A DNA stretch of 64,000 nt. It comes from Tubulanus polymorphus. Its lineage: Eukaryota > Nemertea > Palaeonemertea > Tubulaniformes > Tubulanidae. The position numbers were made by a program, and so were the translations under genes. The stretch's first letter is position 1; each line of letters starts with the position of its first letter. Where the stretch lies: NCBI RefSeq assembly GCF_964204645.1, contig NC_134031.1:4385001-4449000 (forward strand), given 5' to 3'. A model generated the notes under the pieces. That model worked only from the letters and a program-made list of their open reading frames with translations, made no database searches and had not been told where the DNA came from. Of the stretch, positions 10,912 through 33,870 are shown piece by piece.

Positions 10912-11207
10912 TTAACCCTTTCAGTGCGTCTACACCGCAGTGCGGTGTACGAATCAGTGATGGATTTTGCTAGTGCACCGCACTGCGGTGTATTGATTTA
11001 ATTAGTAATTACTAATTATCTCTCATGAAAGATGGCAGCCCCTGTCAAACATAGTGAAATATTAGTAACTAATGATATACCGCGCCAGGGTGTAGACACA
11101 CTATAGTGCTTTTCCCGTTATTCAATACACTAGGGTGGAATTTTTCAGAATTTTCAAATTATCTTCAGCACTATAGGGTATTAATTAGTCAGCACTGAAA
11201 GGGTTAA
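10912..11207. mobile_element. piggyBac-type MITE, copy 2 (with TTAA duplications)
   Basis: TTAA at 10912-10915 and 11204-11207 flank a 288-bp element with CCCTTTCAGTGC ends. It is collinear with copy 1 and includes the CACCGCAGTGCGGTG palindrome and the AATTAGTAATTA block, here partly duplicated. The high identity between the two copies suggests fairly recent activity. No ORF. Confidence 0.8.
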
Positions 11208-11560
11208 ACCCTGTAGAGTCACTCCGGTTACTTCAATTATTACGATCTTCATCCGCCCTCAATCGCAGGGATCGCAACACGACGGCATCAAGACACAGAA
11301 TCCGAAACCTGCTCAATGTATAATGATAAATTACACGGGATCACTGACTAAATCCAGACGACCGCTTATTACAGCCGTACGATTTCCTCAGTGGATCTAA
11401 CCATCCTCAATCACTCGATCCTGACTCAGCAACGTCGACCAGTTACAAAACCCGGCGATTCAACTGGAATTAAACCGACTAAATGCTGCCGGACACTTCT
11501 TCATTAGCTGAAAAAAAAAATCCAGTACAAGATCGAAAAGAAAAAGATCGTCGAACTTAC

Positions 11561-14500
11561 CACCGGCTGCGAGCGGCGAATAGATTAACATGGCTTCGGC
11601 GATCGCCTCCATATTCTCGTAGCCCCATCGTTGATCGAAGGCCTCTTTACCGTCGTCCAATCTTATACGCGGCAGACTACAGGACGGACGGTGTTCATCG
11701 GCGGCCTAGAAACGAAAATATCATCATCGCCTGTATTCGTTTATATTCATGAGACGACGGTCAGAGGGGACGTCGTCGTCGTCTGCTATGCATTTAAAAA
11801 GGCGTAGATCAGAGAGAAACCGGGGAAAATGGTTTCGAGAAAATTTGCACGAACGGATAATCTGTATTAATACAGCAAGCATTTTTGCCCTGCATTTCGC
11901 AAACCTAATAACCATTGATGAAACACTATATCCGCCTTGTGACTATATATAGAGAATCACACACTGACATAACGAAAAAGCTTCCTATAAGCTATCGATT
12001 GGTGGATTATCAATCTTTTCTAACCTTAAAAAAGGTTTTGTTTGACCCTTAATTGGTAGATTTTGTCTGATATGTTTTAATTCGGTTGTCTCTTACAAAC
12101 CCACCACACCTGCAGGGGGTGAAACAGGGCGTTTTATTTTGAAATCAGATATTGAAGTATGGATATAGCTGTATGTGATAGGCGTTCGGATTTACAGAAC
12201 TTAATCGAAGTACATAATTGGAAATTTCGGTTCCAGTTCTTTCAAACAATCTTCCAACCAATTGAAAGATTGTTCTTCAGTTTGTTCGTCAGATTTTTCT
12301 GAAGTTGGTTCAGAACAATCTTCTGAACCAACGGTTATGGGAAAATATGGAACACTTCACGAATTTGCGTTAGGATTTGATTGATCTTTCTCGTTGTATA
12401 AGTGTGGGATTCTCTATATTTTGAAGCCTATTTTTGGATTTCTAAATGGCGAATCGAACTGGCTTTAAAAAGAAGACAGTTCCCCATATACGGAGGGCCC
12501 ACCCTTAGTACGGATAGTAGGACTTAACGAAATCCTAAAATAACACGCCATGAAATGCAGCGAGGGTGAGATCGTCGAAGAATATTATTATAACTGCGAA
12601 AGATAAATCACCTTCTCCATTCTGTATCGAGTATTGAAGGCTCGTTCATCTTGCCATAAAACGCAGAAATGCGGCTCCCAAATCGTTACTGGCGTTTTAC
12701 CGTCGTCGAATAAATCCTTAGCAACGGCTGGATCAACATCTATAGAAAAGAGAAAAAAACAAGAAATAAATCAACACTTCGTTGCCGTATCTAATTTCGC
12801 TTTTTTTCTTAAGTTGGTTTGGGCCAAATTTGTCCGTGCCCAAATAGGCACGGGCCCATTTGGCACCCGTGTGAACAGTTGTTCAGGGCCAAAAATACTC
12901 GTGCGACCGCGTGTGAATTCTCAAAACTCACGATTTATACAAAAAGATTTATAAAAAGAAAGATGTTGATTTCTTACAAGAGGAATACGAAAGAACTAAA
13001 CGCTAAAAACATTTAGCTCGAAGAAGATCAGACAATAAATCGCGGATAATTTAACTTCAGTAGAAACTGTTTCTCCGTGTAAGTGAAATCTACCTATAAG
13101 ATTTCATGGCACTTATCATACACATGTATGTATAACATGATATGTATTACTTGGTATATGACTGTTATGTATACAGGTGTTAAGGGTAAACTCTTCCCTG
13201 CCAATCTCTCCCCCTCCCCTCCCCCCTTCGAGTGAAACCGCTCGCCATTTGTAATTTTCAATCAACAGTTAACGAACCCTACTCTACTACCGGAACCTTA
13301 CTCTACTACTGGTAGAACCTAAACGTTGATCGATCTGGAAATGCAGGGGGAAATGTGTCTAGAAAGCTCCGTTCATAAAAAGGACACAAATAATACTCCA
13401 CTTAAACAGAACTGATTCCAGACTGATTATCTTTCTAGATTTGAGATAAATCAAACTATCTGAAGTATTTCACGGTATACGTCGATTTTTAACCGCAGTG
13501 AATCTGTCGATAATAGTTCCCCCTGAAAGTCAAGCGATTAAAAGATATCTAATCGTCTTCGGTATAAAACATCGAGGCAGCTGGAATTTCCATCTAAACA
13601 AACTAAGTGAACTTTCAAATAACTACATCATTACATGCATTAGTCCGTCTATTATGAAGACAAGATACAATGAAAGCAATAGAAGGGTCCATACAGATCG
13701 GTCATTCCTGGATATAAGGAGTTTTCAAATTTCAAGGAAGCGTCTGCATCTCTGGTGGTTTTGTAAGCGAATTCCTATCCTTTCAGTATGAATCCAGGTC
13801 CCAACTGTAGCGACTTAGGTAATATATAACTTGTACTATGTTACTATATAACATCTTAAATTTCCAATTGTACTTATTGGCTATTTCTCAAAATTGAAGG
13901 ATTTTGAAAGGACATGCTGGCGTTTCGTTCAAATTAAAGGAGTTTCAAGCACTTTCATAAGTATTTTTCATCTAGAAGGAGTTTTCTATTTTTCTATTTC
14001 CATTTTTTATGGAATCGAGGAGTCTTAGTCTAATGAAATAGGCCCTAATAATGAATTTCTTAGATAAGCATTGAATTGTTCGGACAACCTCAACATGCAG
14101 GACAACCAGTACTGATTCTGATACAACCAGTACTGATTCTGATGTCATCCTGCAGGAAAACCAGTAACTGATTATGATATCATCATGCAGGACAACCAGT
14201 ACTGATTCTGACCTGCTCTTTCCATTCGTTTTAACGAAATTTTGAATCAAATAGCATCACATCGTGTAAGAGTTCCGCGTTATCAAACTTCAGCCCCCGT
14301 AGAACGGCGCCTGAATAGTTTAATAATATCGGCAGTAGATTAAAATCCATCGATCATGAATAATTAACAAAACTGTGCGTTCTATTTCAGAGATATAGGT
14401 TTAAGTAGACGGGCATCGGAATTATTGGAAAATCATTAATTATAAAACACAGCTCCAACCAATAACGGAAAAACACTGCGCGAGAGGGAGAGAATGCCCG

Positions 14501-17145
14501 TGTGGGAGTAATGTGCAGATTTGAAAAAAAAGCAATAATTGCCGAATGTTTTATCGAATTCCGGTATAACATGCTACAACAGGACCCTGGATTGGAATTA
14601 AGCCTCTAATGTACTTCGGTACTGAAAATATCCATGAATACAACATAAACCGAGCCATTTAATTTGTTTATAATACAATCTATTAGATGAAACACTTTTA
14701 CAGTTATAGTCCTCATATGGTATACAGTAAGATAAGTTAGTTGCTTCCGATAATATATGGTTGTTGACCTCAGTTAATCTCCCTTGCATGGCCTGAAATA
14801 AGCCATCTTGAAATGATACATCGTCTGAATATAGCAGGAAAAGCACAAGATCATTGGTAAATATAAGAATTCTGAGTGGAGACACCCGACGAGACTGTGC
14901 GATATGGCGACAAACTTGTCACAACGTGACAAATGGCGATGAAAAGCATGAAGTGAAAGCTTGAAGTAATCAGACTGAATGATTACTCCAAGGTGAAAGT
15001 AACCTAGGTCTTGATGATAGTCACTGTCAATACAGTATCGCAATACACTGTCAGTGTGAATGAGTGAAATCAGGATCTGGAAGAAGGACAAAGATCTTCC
15101 TTGGACTTTGAATATCCTTTATCCTTTAGTCATGTCCGTGTTAACTACCAGCATTTTTAAAATATGACAAAATTGCATTGGTCAATGGACTACATGCATA
15201 AGCACAGGGTTGCATTCACATATTGCATTGAAAAAAAGACAGAACTTCAGAATTGAAGGGGGATTGTAAAGATGTGAGGGGAAAGTTCAGAATGTAAGGG
15301 TATTTAACCACTTAAATTTTATTTCCTGAATTTAAAGGTATTCAAGGAATTTAAGGACACGTAGGATAGGCCTACCTGTTTCATCAACTATCCAACTATC
15401 CCCCTCAATATTCTTAACGCATCTTTGTTCGAATGCTAGGAGGACCTAAAGCCGATGTGACATTTTTACTGGCCGACAAAAAATGAGATAAAATACTTCC
15501 TTTTTTATAGGTCGCCACATCAACTACATGTAGGACATAAAACCACTGACGAGAAAGTGAAAACGAGGTCAGAGCGACATCAATTTTAGATATCTGCTGC
15601 CGGGTATTTTGGTACATTGCATTTGAATTCAATAGGCACGACTATCAAATTAGCAAATCGGACAATACACTAGAACTCATAATAAAAGACCGTCCAAAAT
15701 TAAGCTCTATTGAAATCGAAGATTGAAAGGGGTTCATTTCCTGCTGGCTAGAACTTGTCCAAATAACAAGAGCTCGAATCAAAAATAAAAGGCAGTTGCG
15801 CAGGCATGATTCGAATGAAGTTCATTTCGATCAGCATTTTACCGATACACCTCGTGTGTTTCTAGTTTAAAGTGACACTTCGTGTTAATTAATATGTCAG
15901 TGTTTACATCGATTATTATATTACTACTGACCTAATAATAGTGTAACAGTATAGGTGACACTAACGAAATACATAGATAGGCCTATACATAATTGGCCTG
16001 AACTAAGTAGAATAGATATATTTGCAAAGCAGCTTTACTCATTAGGCTGTATTTGAACTAATTACAGTTTAAACGAATCATAGTATCTCGTGTACAGATA
16101 AATAGAAGCCTCTGTAGCGGACTGCGTAAGCACCGGGATAATCTATTCAATATGTATTGCATATATACAGGCTATGTTTATGCTGTCTGTATAAGCATAA
16201 AAATTTTGGCTAGGATGATCTATTTAATGAGTGACCTAATCAATGATGTTAAGCATTGCTAATCGAAATAGGATTCAGTTATACCCGGTTTGTAAAATAC
16301 CTGATCGTGAAACAATAGCTAGTCTAGTATATAGCCATTGTTCCTGAAGGGGTAATCCATAAGATTGGGCGCTATTCTAGACTATAGACCAACACGATTA
16401 ACTAGGCCTCTCGCCTACCATAACCATTGATGAAACACTCTGTGCTTGTTGCGACGATAATAAAGAAAATCCAACACTTCGAAAAGAAAAATAAAGATGA
16501 CTGAAGAGTGTACTTGAACATGACTATTATGATAAGGTCAAAACATTTAATAGACTACTAGGGAACATTTTTGACATTATTTTTCATCCTAAGTGTGGGA
16601 TTTTCTATAGGTATTCTCCTCAACCTACCACCGTGACTTTGTTATTAATCAGTAATTTTATTAGGCTAACCCGGCAAATACACATAGGCTAACAGTATTA
16701 CGACACTTAGTCCTATTTCAATGTTTGACTGTATGTAGTCAAAATGAGTATGTTCAACTCAAAGTAAGGTACATTGTTTAAACCTAAGACACCCTGCACT
16801 GGGCCGCAGTAGCCGTAGGACTGACTGGCCACTCGTCTCATCAACTCACTGTGCCTCAACCTCAAGAATAACCAACTAAGTTAAGTTCACATCAGTCTTT
16901 TCTAGCTGTAATTTATCATTACTTAAAATAAACAAAATTTCACAACTTGACAGTTTCGACTTGACAGTTCACATTTTTCTTTTTCGTGAACTGAGCCCCG
17001 AACAAAAAAAACTGAACAGTATTAACTCAGACTATGTTTCTGGAAGTAAGTCAACAAACTCACCCCAAACATTCAGCCAGCCTTCAATTCTAGCGGGAAA
17101 AACTGCATCTCTGGCGTTTTTTTCTTGAGATTGTAATTCCTCCAT
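11561..17145 (-). CDS. Unrecognised gene, first three coding exons (3' end not found)
   Basis: Exon 1 is 17145-17064 (ATG, 27 codons plus 1 nt, donor G|GTGAGT). Exon 2 is 12739-12612 (acceptor TTTTCTATAG, donor AAG|GTGATT). Exon 3 is 11705-11561 (acceptor CGTTTCTAG, donor G|GTAAGT). The phases fit exactly: 1, then 0, then 1. The joined N-terminus begins MEELQSQEKNARDAVFPAR. It contains a tryptophan-rich stretch (IEGWLNVW, TVTIWEPHFCVLW with a variable first residue) and an acidic to aromatic segment (DDGKEAFDQRWGYENMEAI). No signal peptide is seen, so it is probably cytosolic. The 118 residues seen do not match a family I know. It lies just downstream of ACBD6 on the same strand. Any further exons lie below 11560 and were not identified. 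Confidence 0.6.
12085..12270 (-). repeat. Dispersed repeat R5, reverse copy
   Basis: ACAAACCCACCACACCTGCA, GGGGGTGAAACAGGGCG and GAAGTACATAATTGGAAATT followed by TCGGTTCCAGTTCTTTC are the reverse complement of the 5285-5440 copy. The region just right of it (12240-12330) has short self-similar words (CAATCTTC, GAACCAA) that form small hairpins. Confidence 0.5.
12823..12925 (-). mobile_element. R1 MITE fragment, reverse orientation
   Basis: CACGGGCCCATTTGGCACCC followed by GTGTGAACAGTTGTTC is the reverse complement of the left half of the R1 elements. It lies in the first intron of the unrecognised minus-strand gene. Confidence 0.5.
13700..14010 (+). repeat. Dispersed repeat R6 copy
   Basis: TCATTCCTGGATATAAGGAG, TTTCAAATTTCAAGGAAGCG with TCTGCATC, and AAATTGAAGGATTTTGAAAG are shared with 46775-47160. 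The reverse complement appears at 27365-27830. Related words occur near 15250-15360 and 18980-19100. There is no coding capacity. Confidence 0.5.
14098..14211 (+). repeat. Minisatellite, about four units
   Basis: The word ACAACCAGTACTGATTCTG recurs at intervals of roughly 20 to 60 bp, with one diverged unit (AAAACCAGTAACTGATTATG) and CATCCTGCAG / CATCATGCAG spacers. Confidence 0.7.
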
Positions 17146-17696
17146 TTTATATGTGAGTTAAATTCATAATCCAGTACTCCATAGAGAGCGATAAAACATT
17201 TAAAACGATGGAATAGCAGACACTTGTCACATCGTGGACGCCATGTTTAATTGTTCTATAAATAGAGCGGTAACAACGGCTGTGATTGGTCAATAGTTTT
17301 ACACCGGTAGATGGCAGCACAGTATGGGTTTTCACAGGTGTCGGTATTACTCCGGTCCAATTAGGAACACTTTCGTTTCAGGAATTTGTCCCTCGATCAT
17401 TCTTGGAAGATGACTAAGTAGTCACCAGTTCTACGGTTTTGCCATACCCCTTGTAAAAAGTCAAATTCCTTGGCAATCATTTCCAGACATGATCTTACCA
17501 CTCAGTCTATTTTTTTGTCTGGAATCGATTTTTGTTGGATTCTAACACATATACCTCAATTTAGTTTAAATACTACCCAGTGAAACTGTGCATCTTTTTT
17601 ATATCGATTTTACACTGTTAAAAGATCGCCAAAAAGTCCTCATTTTCTCATGTTGAAAATATCAGCCGTTTTTTAAAAAGCCCTATGTGTTCAAAA

Positions 17697-17744
17697 GATG
17701 AAGCGAAATATCCCGAAAAGATGAAGCGAAATATCCCGAAAAGA
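17697..17744 (+). repeat. Two tandem 23-bp units
   Basis: AAGATGAAGCGAAATATCCC is repeated directly with a 23-bp period. The array lies in the space between ACBD6 and the next minus-strand gene. Confidence 0.8.
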
Positions 17745-17950
17745 CAAAATAAATACACTTTAGACTCAACAACACAGATTTTTTAATAACAACTGATTAA
17801 ACTCTATTACGATATAAAACAGAATTTATGACCTGACAAAACTGACATTTTTCGGATCTGCATATAGATGGCATACGTCGTAGGCCTACAACAATGGCAA
17901 CACTGAGTCCATCTGATTAAACCAAAATCTCGTAGAACAAAATTTCTCAT

Positions 17951-20095
17951 TCATCTCTGTATATCAAACAGCGCTTTAATTTTTTCATTGTCCGTTGTAT
18001 CCATAGCGGTCAAACCCTCCGCATCTTTAATTGTGATGTCCGCACCCTCTGACAATAACAGCTCGGTAACATCCGAGTGATCACAAGAACAGGCGTAATG
18101 TAATCCAGTTTGTCCATCAGAATCCTGGAAGAAATATTCACAGCAGTCTTGTATGCAGTGTTGGAAGTTTCTTTTAAGGAAATCAAGTAAAAAGATAATG
18201 GAGGAAAATACATGGGTGGATCTAGGATTCTTCGAAGACAGTGCATGCACGAAAATTGGTGTGTACCTCTAGTTGCCCTCCCACAGGAAAATTAGGACAA
18301 AAAGGGGCTTTTCTGACCCTCATCGGGACCCTTTGGATTTATTATGTTTGTTTAAAAATTTTTTTTACAAAATAATTTTTCCAGACTTTTTGTAGGGCAC
18401 ATTCAAATTTTGAATCTTAAATTCGCCGTTGAAATGTTGGTGAAGTAAATCGTTTTTCAAAAACCCGAGATGCAAAAGATTTGTTAAATGTCAATTTCGG
18501 AAATGGCAAAGAAATTGAGAAATGTCAAAAATGTTTAGATTAGGCCTACCTGCAGGTTGATATCAGCATTACATTTCAATAGTAACCTAACCATATCAAT
18601 ACAACCACGATCACACGCCCAATGAATTAAACCTAATCCCTGAAAATAGATTTCGCATTCAGTACTGCCTCCTTGCGTACAAGTGTCCATTTTTTAATGG
18701 GCCATCATTTAAAAATTTGAATCAAGCCAAAAACTCACATCATCTCCTTTAATATTTATTGTTTCAGCTTTTAGATTTCGTTCTACGTTTTCCACATTGC
18801 CCTCAATGCACCAGTCGAAGATTGTTTTGTTCTCTGGTGCGACTTCTGCCTCTTCCCGATACAGCGTGCTGACGCCGATACCAAATCCAACCTTACAATC
18901 ACCACTGCTCTAGATAATGACAAGACTCTGAAATCGTTACTAATTACTCCACTTTTGGGACATCTGTCGATTTAAAAAAATGTTCTAAAATTGAAGGGTT
19001 CATAGTGTCGATTCATAGTGTTCATAGTGTCGGTGAACAATCCCATTTAATGACATTCAAGGAATTTTTTACTCCAATTCTAGGACTTTAATCAGCATGT
19101 TTAAGCCAGGAATACTGAAGTCTACATTTTCCAGGCATTTTTTCTAAATCAGCAGAGTTTAAGAGCTGTAATAGTTAACTTATCTGCAGATGATAACTAA
19201 TCACTGATACAGTTAAAACCATTTGAAAAATTAGTCTCAGCAATAATTAGTACATAATGGTAGTAGTTTCGGTATCCAAAGCTATTATGAACCCTGAAAT
19301 TGTAGTTCGTAAATGGGATTGTTCGCCTTACAAATATCTACCTTCATTTCCCAATCACGATCGATCTTTGATAATTGCTCAATATATTCTACCATCGCTT
19401 CTTCCCTAGTTTTTGTTCCAAGTTTTTTCCAAGCCTCCCTGTAGGCCAATCAAAATAAATCGTGCATGGTTGAATTAGCCTTAGAAATAGCTATATAGGG
19501 CCTAAATCTATAGGCCATAACTCACAGAAGAAGACATCAAGTTTTTCAGTTGCTGTGAAAATGTAGCTTGGAAAGAATCTGATTAAGATTTAATTTCAAG
19601 AGGCCTTACCATTTCTGCTTTCCTTGAAAATCAAACAACCCTGGCTTCGGCTGATCACAAGGGCCTTCATTAGCCTACACAACAAGGAAAGTTTTTTGTT
19701 CATCGTTATTTGTATGATTGTCAGGTGTGATGAAAAAGAAAACCTATTGACATTTGAAATTGACATTAAAATGCAGGATGGTCGTTTTCCACCTAGGATA
19801 AATCAGAAACAAATCATTGTCTCGACCAGAAGGTGCTGCCACCTTCAAATATAAATCAAAATTTAACAAATACAATTTCTTCTTAATGATCGCTTTAAGA
19901 CGCTAACGATGGGCAAAAACGTACTTGTTTGAATCTAGAATAAAAGTATAACAGTTCCTCGGATTCTAAAGTGTCCGCAATCGTACTCAAATGAGCAGAA
20001 GCCTTTCGAAACTGAAATTCGATTCGTGAACGGCAATCACTGGAGGCCGCCATGTTTGCGCGATACACCTCCAGTAATGTGGAGCTGGCATCCAT
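17951..20095 (-). CDS. ACBD6: Acyl-CoA-binding domain-containing protein 6
   Basis: Six exons: 20095-19925, 19674-19610, 19438-19342, 18909-18739, 18639-18550 and 18124-17951, all GT-AG. They give 255 aa from the first ATG, or 241 from the ATG at 20053, which has the better Kozak context (AACATGGCG). Human ACBD6 is 282 aa. The N-terminal half is an acyl-CoA-binding domain with ELLYFYSRFKQ and then PKPGLFDFQGKQKWEAWKKL, the helix 2-3 residues that hold the CoA and acyl chain. An acidic linker leads to two ankyrin repeats (LIHWACDRGCIDMVRLLL and GQTGLHYACSCDHSDVTELL). It binds long-chain acyl-CoAs and is known to support protein N-myristoylation. It is divergent from aPKC across about 1.9 kb. 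Confidence 0.93.
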
Positions 20096-20099
20096 CAAC

Positions 20100-20265
20100 C
20101 GAGAACAGGGTAGGGCGTAAATTTTCTCACTAAAAAAACACTACGGAATTTCATCGTGAATATCTCGTTGACCACCGATCCGTACTAGAGAATTTACCTA
20201 GCCTGCGGGAGATTACCCCCAATCCGCAATAGCTACCCTGAGCCTATCATTTAAGTTACTGCGTG
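20100..20265 (+). promoter_or_regulatory. Putative aPKC 5' UTR exon and shared promoter interval
   Basis: A strong donor (GCGTG|GTAAGTG) at 20265/20266 faces right. The first coding exon of aPKC is preceded by an acceptor (TTTGTTTATTGCAG, ending at 21994) only six bases before the ATG, so a non-coding exon must lie upstream. The ACBD6 start codon is at 20095 on the other strand. The two genes therefore probably share a bidirectional promoter within about 200 bp. The transcription starts themselves are inferred. Confidence 0.4.
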
Positions 20266-20554
20266 GTAAGTGAAATTGGGTTTGTACTTCTGAGTTCTTG
20301 TGTTGTGTATGCTACCCTTATCTTGTCTTAGCTAAATCTTATCCCACAATCATCCTCCATTAAGTCATTTTTACACAAAACTATTTTTCAACCTGACACT
20401 ATATGCATGGTTGTGACAGACAGAGAGGGAAGGCATTGGGATTTTGGAAGGTGATATTTTGCCGACGCGAAATTATTTCCTGTTTACGCTGACAACTCAT
20501 TCTGATTAGCTAATTTACGCTGCACATGCGCACTGAGGTGCACGACTTCATTGA

Positions 20555-20652
20555 AACGGTGGAGAACGGAGTTAGAGATAACAGAACCTTGCCCAGCGTA
20601 TCTGGCGTATTGCCAGTTCAGCGTCTTTCCACTAGACCACCGAGGCTTGTGA
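20555..20652 (-). mobile_element. tRNA-derived SINE fragment
   Basis: On the minus strand, CCTCGGTGGTCTAGTGGAAA followed by GACGCTG is a box-A region of tRNA type. A weak box-B-like AAGGTTCTGTT lies about 45 nt on. It sits in the likely first intron of aPKC. Confidence 0.4.
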
Positions 20653-22000
20653 ATTTGTCAGAATGTTTAACTACATGAAGAATCCAACCTCAGTCTAATC
20701 CTGACCTTCTGGACCCATCCAAACTCTACCCTATCGAAAACCTTACCCCAAACCAGAAAAAAACTTGTTTATTGTTATTTTTATGAGTATATCTTGTATA
20801 GACCTAAAGGCCTAGATGTCAGCAAAATAGTTGACTGAAATCGCATCGGCAAAATATCCACTTCCTAAGATTAAAGTGCCTCTGAGTCTATAGATACGAT
20901 AGGCCTGCCTGAAGTGGATGATTTTTTGTTGTGAAGACACTGAAGTGGAAGCCTTCAGAGACATCCACCGAGCATACCAATGACCGCCAGAATTGGTCAC
21001 TGTCGGCGTACTAGACCCAGATATAAAAGTTGCACTGTTGAATTGATTGCCCTTAGATCTAGCGAGATGGGCTAATCGCTTAAATATTGCTCTTGGTTCT
21101 CATTAATTCTAAAATCTAGCATTCCTCGTGTGCTTACCTAGACTTGATAGAATTCAAACAGAACCTGAATCTAGTTGCTCAATTTTTACGTAAAATATGA
21201 CTGGCTATATACAATTTGAAGAAATGAAGTAATTTTCTGGATTAGATTATAACCCAGAACCACTGTCTTCTGCTATTAGGCTACCAAATAGGAATCATGT
21301 TGAATATTTCAGGCCGGTCAGGTTAGATGATTAGGCTTATTCTGCTGCTATCGTCATTGCCATAAGACCCATCATCAAAAACAAGGAAAATGTGAATATT
21401 ATTCAGTCTAATATATATTATTCAGTACTGATGTCATATGAACATTACTCCCTCAGTGCTTATTAAGATGCCCAGGTATGAAATTAATTGTTAGTCAATG
21501 TCACATATTGCGTTTATTACCACCTAGCCTAATGGAAGCATTCAACATAGCACTATTCCATACAGTTTCCTACTGGTAAAATAGAGATTCTAAATGACCT
21601 TGGATGTCTGAAAATAATCATGTTCTTCTAAATGAATATCTTTCATCATTTAGAGACAATTTGAATGTGATGTTATTTTTGTTTCTAGTTTTATTAGGCT
21701 TATCGCAGATTTTTCAAAGTTCACTCATTACAAATTGAATGCAAGGAGGTATTAGAGGCGCTAATAGGCCTACCTCCATGAAACAAAATCATTTCAGGCT
21801 AGTTATACGGGTTTGAAATAGGCCTATATAGCCACAGTCGGCGTACCTATAAGCTGTTGTGACGGAAATGTGTTCTAGGACTATTTCTACTCAATCTTAT
21901 TTTATGTCGCATTTTTCCTGGATGCGATGTAATGAAAATGGTGTACCACATGACGGGGCCTAGAAAGTAATTTGTAATTTTTTGTTTATTGCAGACGATC

Positions 22001-31929
<9,929 letters not shown>

Positions 31930-33870
31930 TGCGGTAGCGATCGAAACGACGATCAATCTACGATAATATATTCATTTACTACATATCAGTCAGTGAACGC
32001 ATTTTTGAAAGTCAGTGTTGTCTGAAATGATGCTGCTCTTAACTGAAGATTGCTACAAGTCGATGTGCGTGAATTCACCTTCTACGGATTTTATGGGCGA
32101 ACGTGTTACGCTTTAAATGTGATTTTCCGAGAATCGCGCGTTGTTCTCGAATTCGAACGCTTGTCGTTTTATCGAATCCAAGTGGCTTTCCAGTACTGAA
32201 AAAAGGCTCCACGCGTTTTCATTCGAAGGGAGATGCGTCATTGGTTGTATTAAAGCGATTTACGTATGTCGGTTATATGTACATACCCAGTACGTATGTA
32301 AACAATGTTAATTCACCGGTACAAAGAAATCTTCCCATGTAATTGAATGTCATCGATAGTCAGTGCTAAATGTGCCCGAGACTTCATGTCTCATGCTATA
32401 TGTGCCCGGTTAATTAGTAAGTTATTGTAAAAATGTCTAGGTGATATATGGAATATTAAGCCAATCGCTTTCTTAAGTTGTTTGATGTCGACCAGTAATG
32501 ATGTACCGTACATTGTTAATTCATTTGTAAACGGCGATAGTTCAGGCTCAATAATGTGAGACTTGTATTGTAAGTGTGAAGTGCTAAAGTAACTTGCTGT
32601 TAATTATACTCAGCGAGCGCGAGCTGAGATGTGGGAATGTCATCAAGTTGAAGGTTAGATTCATCGACACCTTCTGTGATAGTCAGTTCTGGGAATCTTA
32701 TCGGTTTATTTTTCTTGTGAAGAAGGTTTTTACGGAAGAGGGATGAATGTGGGCAATGCGAGCTGAGAGACATATATTATTCGAATGTTTACCGTAATCG
32801 TTATGATACATATCAAAACTTATAGTGGAAAATATAGCATATACCTATTACTTATAACCTCTGCGGAATTGTTACATCTATTCCAACAGCGATGGTCAGT
32901 TAACCATGAAATCAACCTAAATCAAGATTGAGTACTTTATCTGCGTTTGTTGGAAATTATGTGTCCTCATGGTATAGCATCTCATGATTTCATTTTTAGT
33001 CCGCTTAGGTGGCTTCAGTGGGCTATTGCCTTCACTTGCCATCTGTCCATTCGTCAGTCAGTCCGTAGACAGAATCAAGTTTTTTGGGAAGTTTGATATC
33101 CTGATGTCTAGCTAAGACAGATGTGCAGCCAAAACGTGGCCCGATCAGAATCAAGATGGCCATTGGTGTTTGGAAAAGTGAGCACTTGCACAGGGGGAAT
33201 TTTGAAGATGCTTTGCTCAATCTATTCTCCAAATTGAGTCGCTTAGCATAAGATGGCTGCTCTGTGACCTTTTTAAATCTAATCATTCATTTCTGTAATG
33301 TTCACCAGGGGCCTTGAATAATGAAAAATCAGATAGTCTAGCATTTCACCGAGAAGGTATGGCGTCCCTGGACCCCTATTTTGCTTTTTTTGTAAAAATA
33401 TGGGATTGTGCCTTCACATGAAAATGCTATTGATTTTTCACATGTTTACCGGTTATTGTACCGGTGACATTTGTAAGATTAATCTCCATAAGGAAACTGC
33501 TCTGTTATTTCATCTTGTTCGTATTACTTTGAAGGTTGAAACATGATAAGTAGCTTACTTCGAATATTCATGGTTGGTCTCACCAATTCAATGTGTCCCT
33601 GAGTTAATGAACGACTTTGCACTTTCGTCGAGTCCCTGGTTGGGTTGTATCCTCAGTGATGGCACTGTTTTGATGATGCTCCTTTCTCGTCTGGCAACAA
33701 TTTGGACGTTCGAAGTTTTGCTGCGAGACCAGTGTCCGCGGTGGATGTACAGGGGACTGTGCCTATTTCTTGTCATTTTGTTTTAATATGTTTTGTGACA
33801 ATCAGCTATCTAATGTGTGTGCGTGTACAATATTTATAGAGATATTGAATAAAGAGTTTAGTATTGATGG
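31930..33870 (+). other. aPKC 3' UTR with a polyadenylation signal
   Basis: After the TGA at 31927-31929 there is about 1.9 kb without splice-supported coding sequence. It ends at a canonical AATAAA at 33848-33853. Cleavage shortly after that is inferred. The open frames at 32103-32342 and 33574-33786 lie inside this interval and look incidental. Confidence 0.5.

Larger units (their letters stand above)
12740..17063 (-). other. Intron 1 of the unrecognised gene
   Basis: This 4.3-kb interval between two phase-matched exons holds repeat copies (12823, 13700, 14098) and no exon I could support. Open frames on the minus strand at 14598-14885 and 15414-15632 lack both splice support and recognisable domains. 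Confidence 0.45.

Noticed and set aside
14598-15091. Overlapping minus-strand ORFs in the intron of the unrecognised gene
   Set aside because: No acceptor/donor pair fits the phase between exons 1 and 2, which already join perfectly without them.
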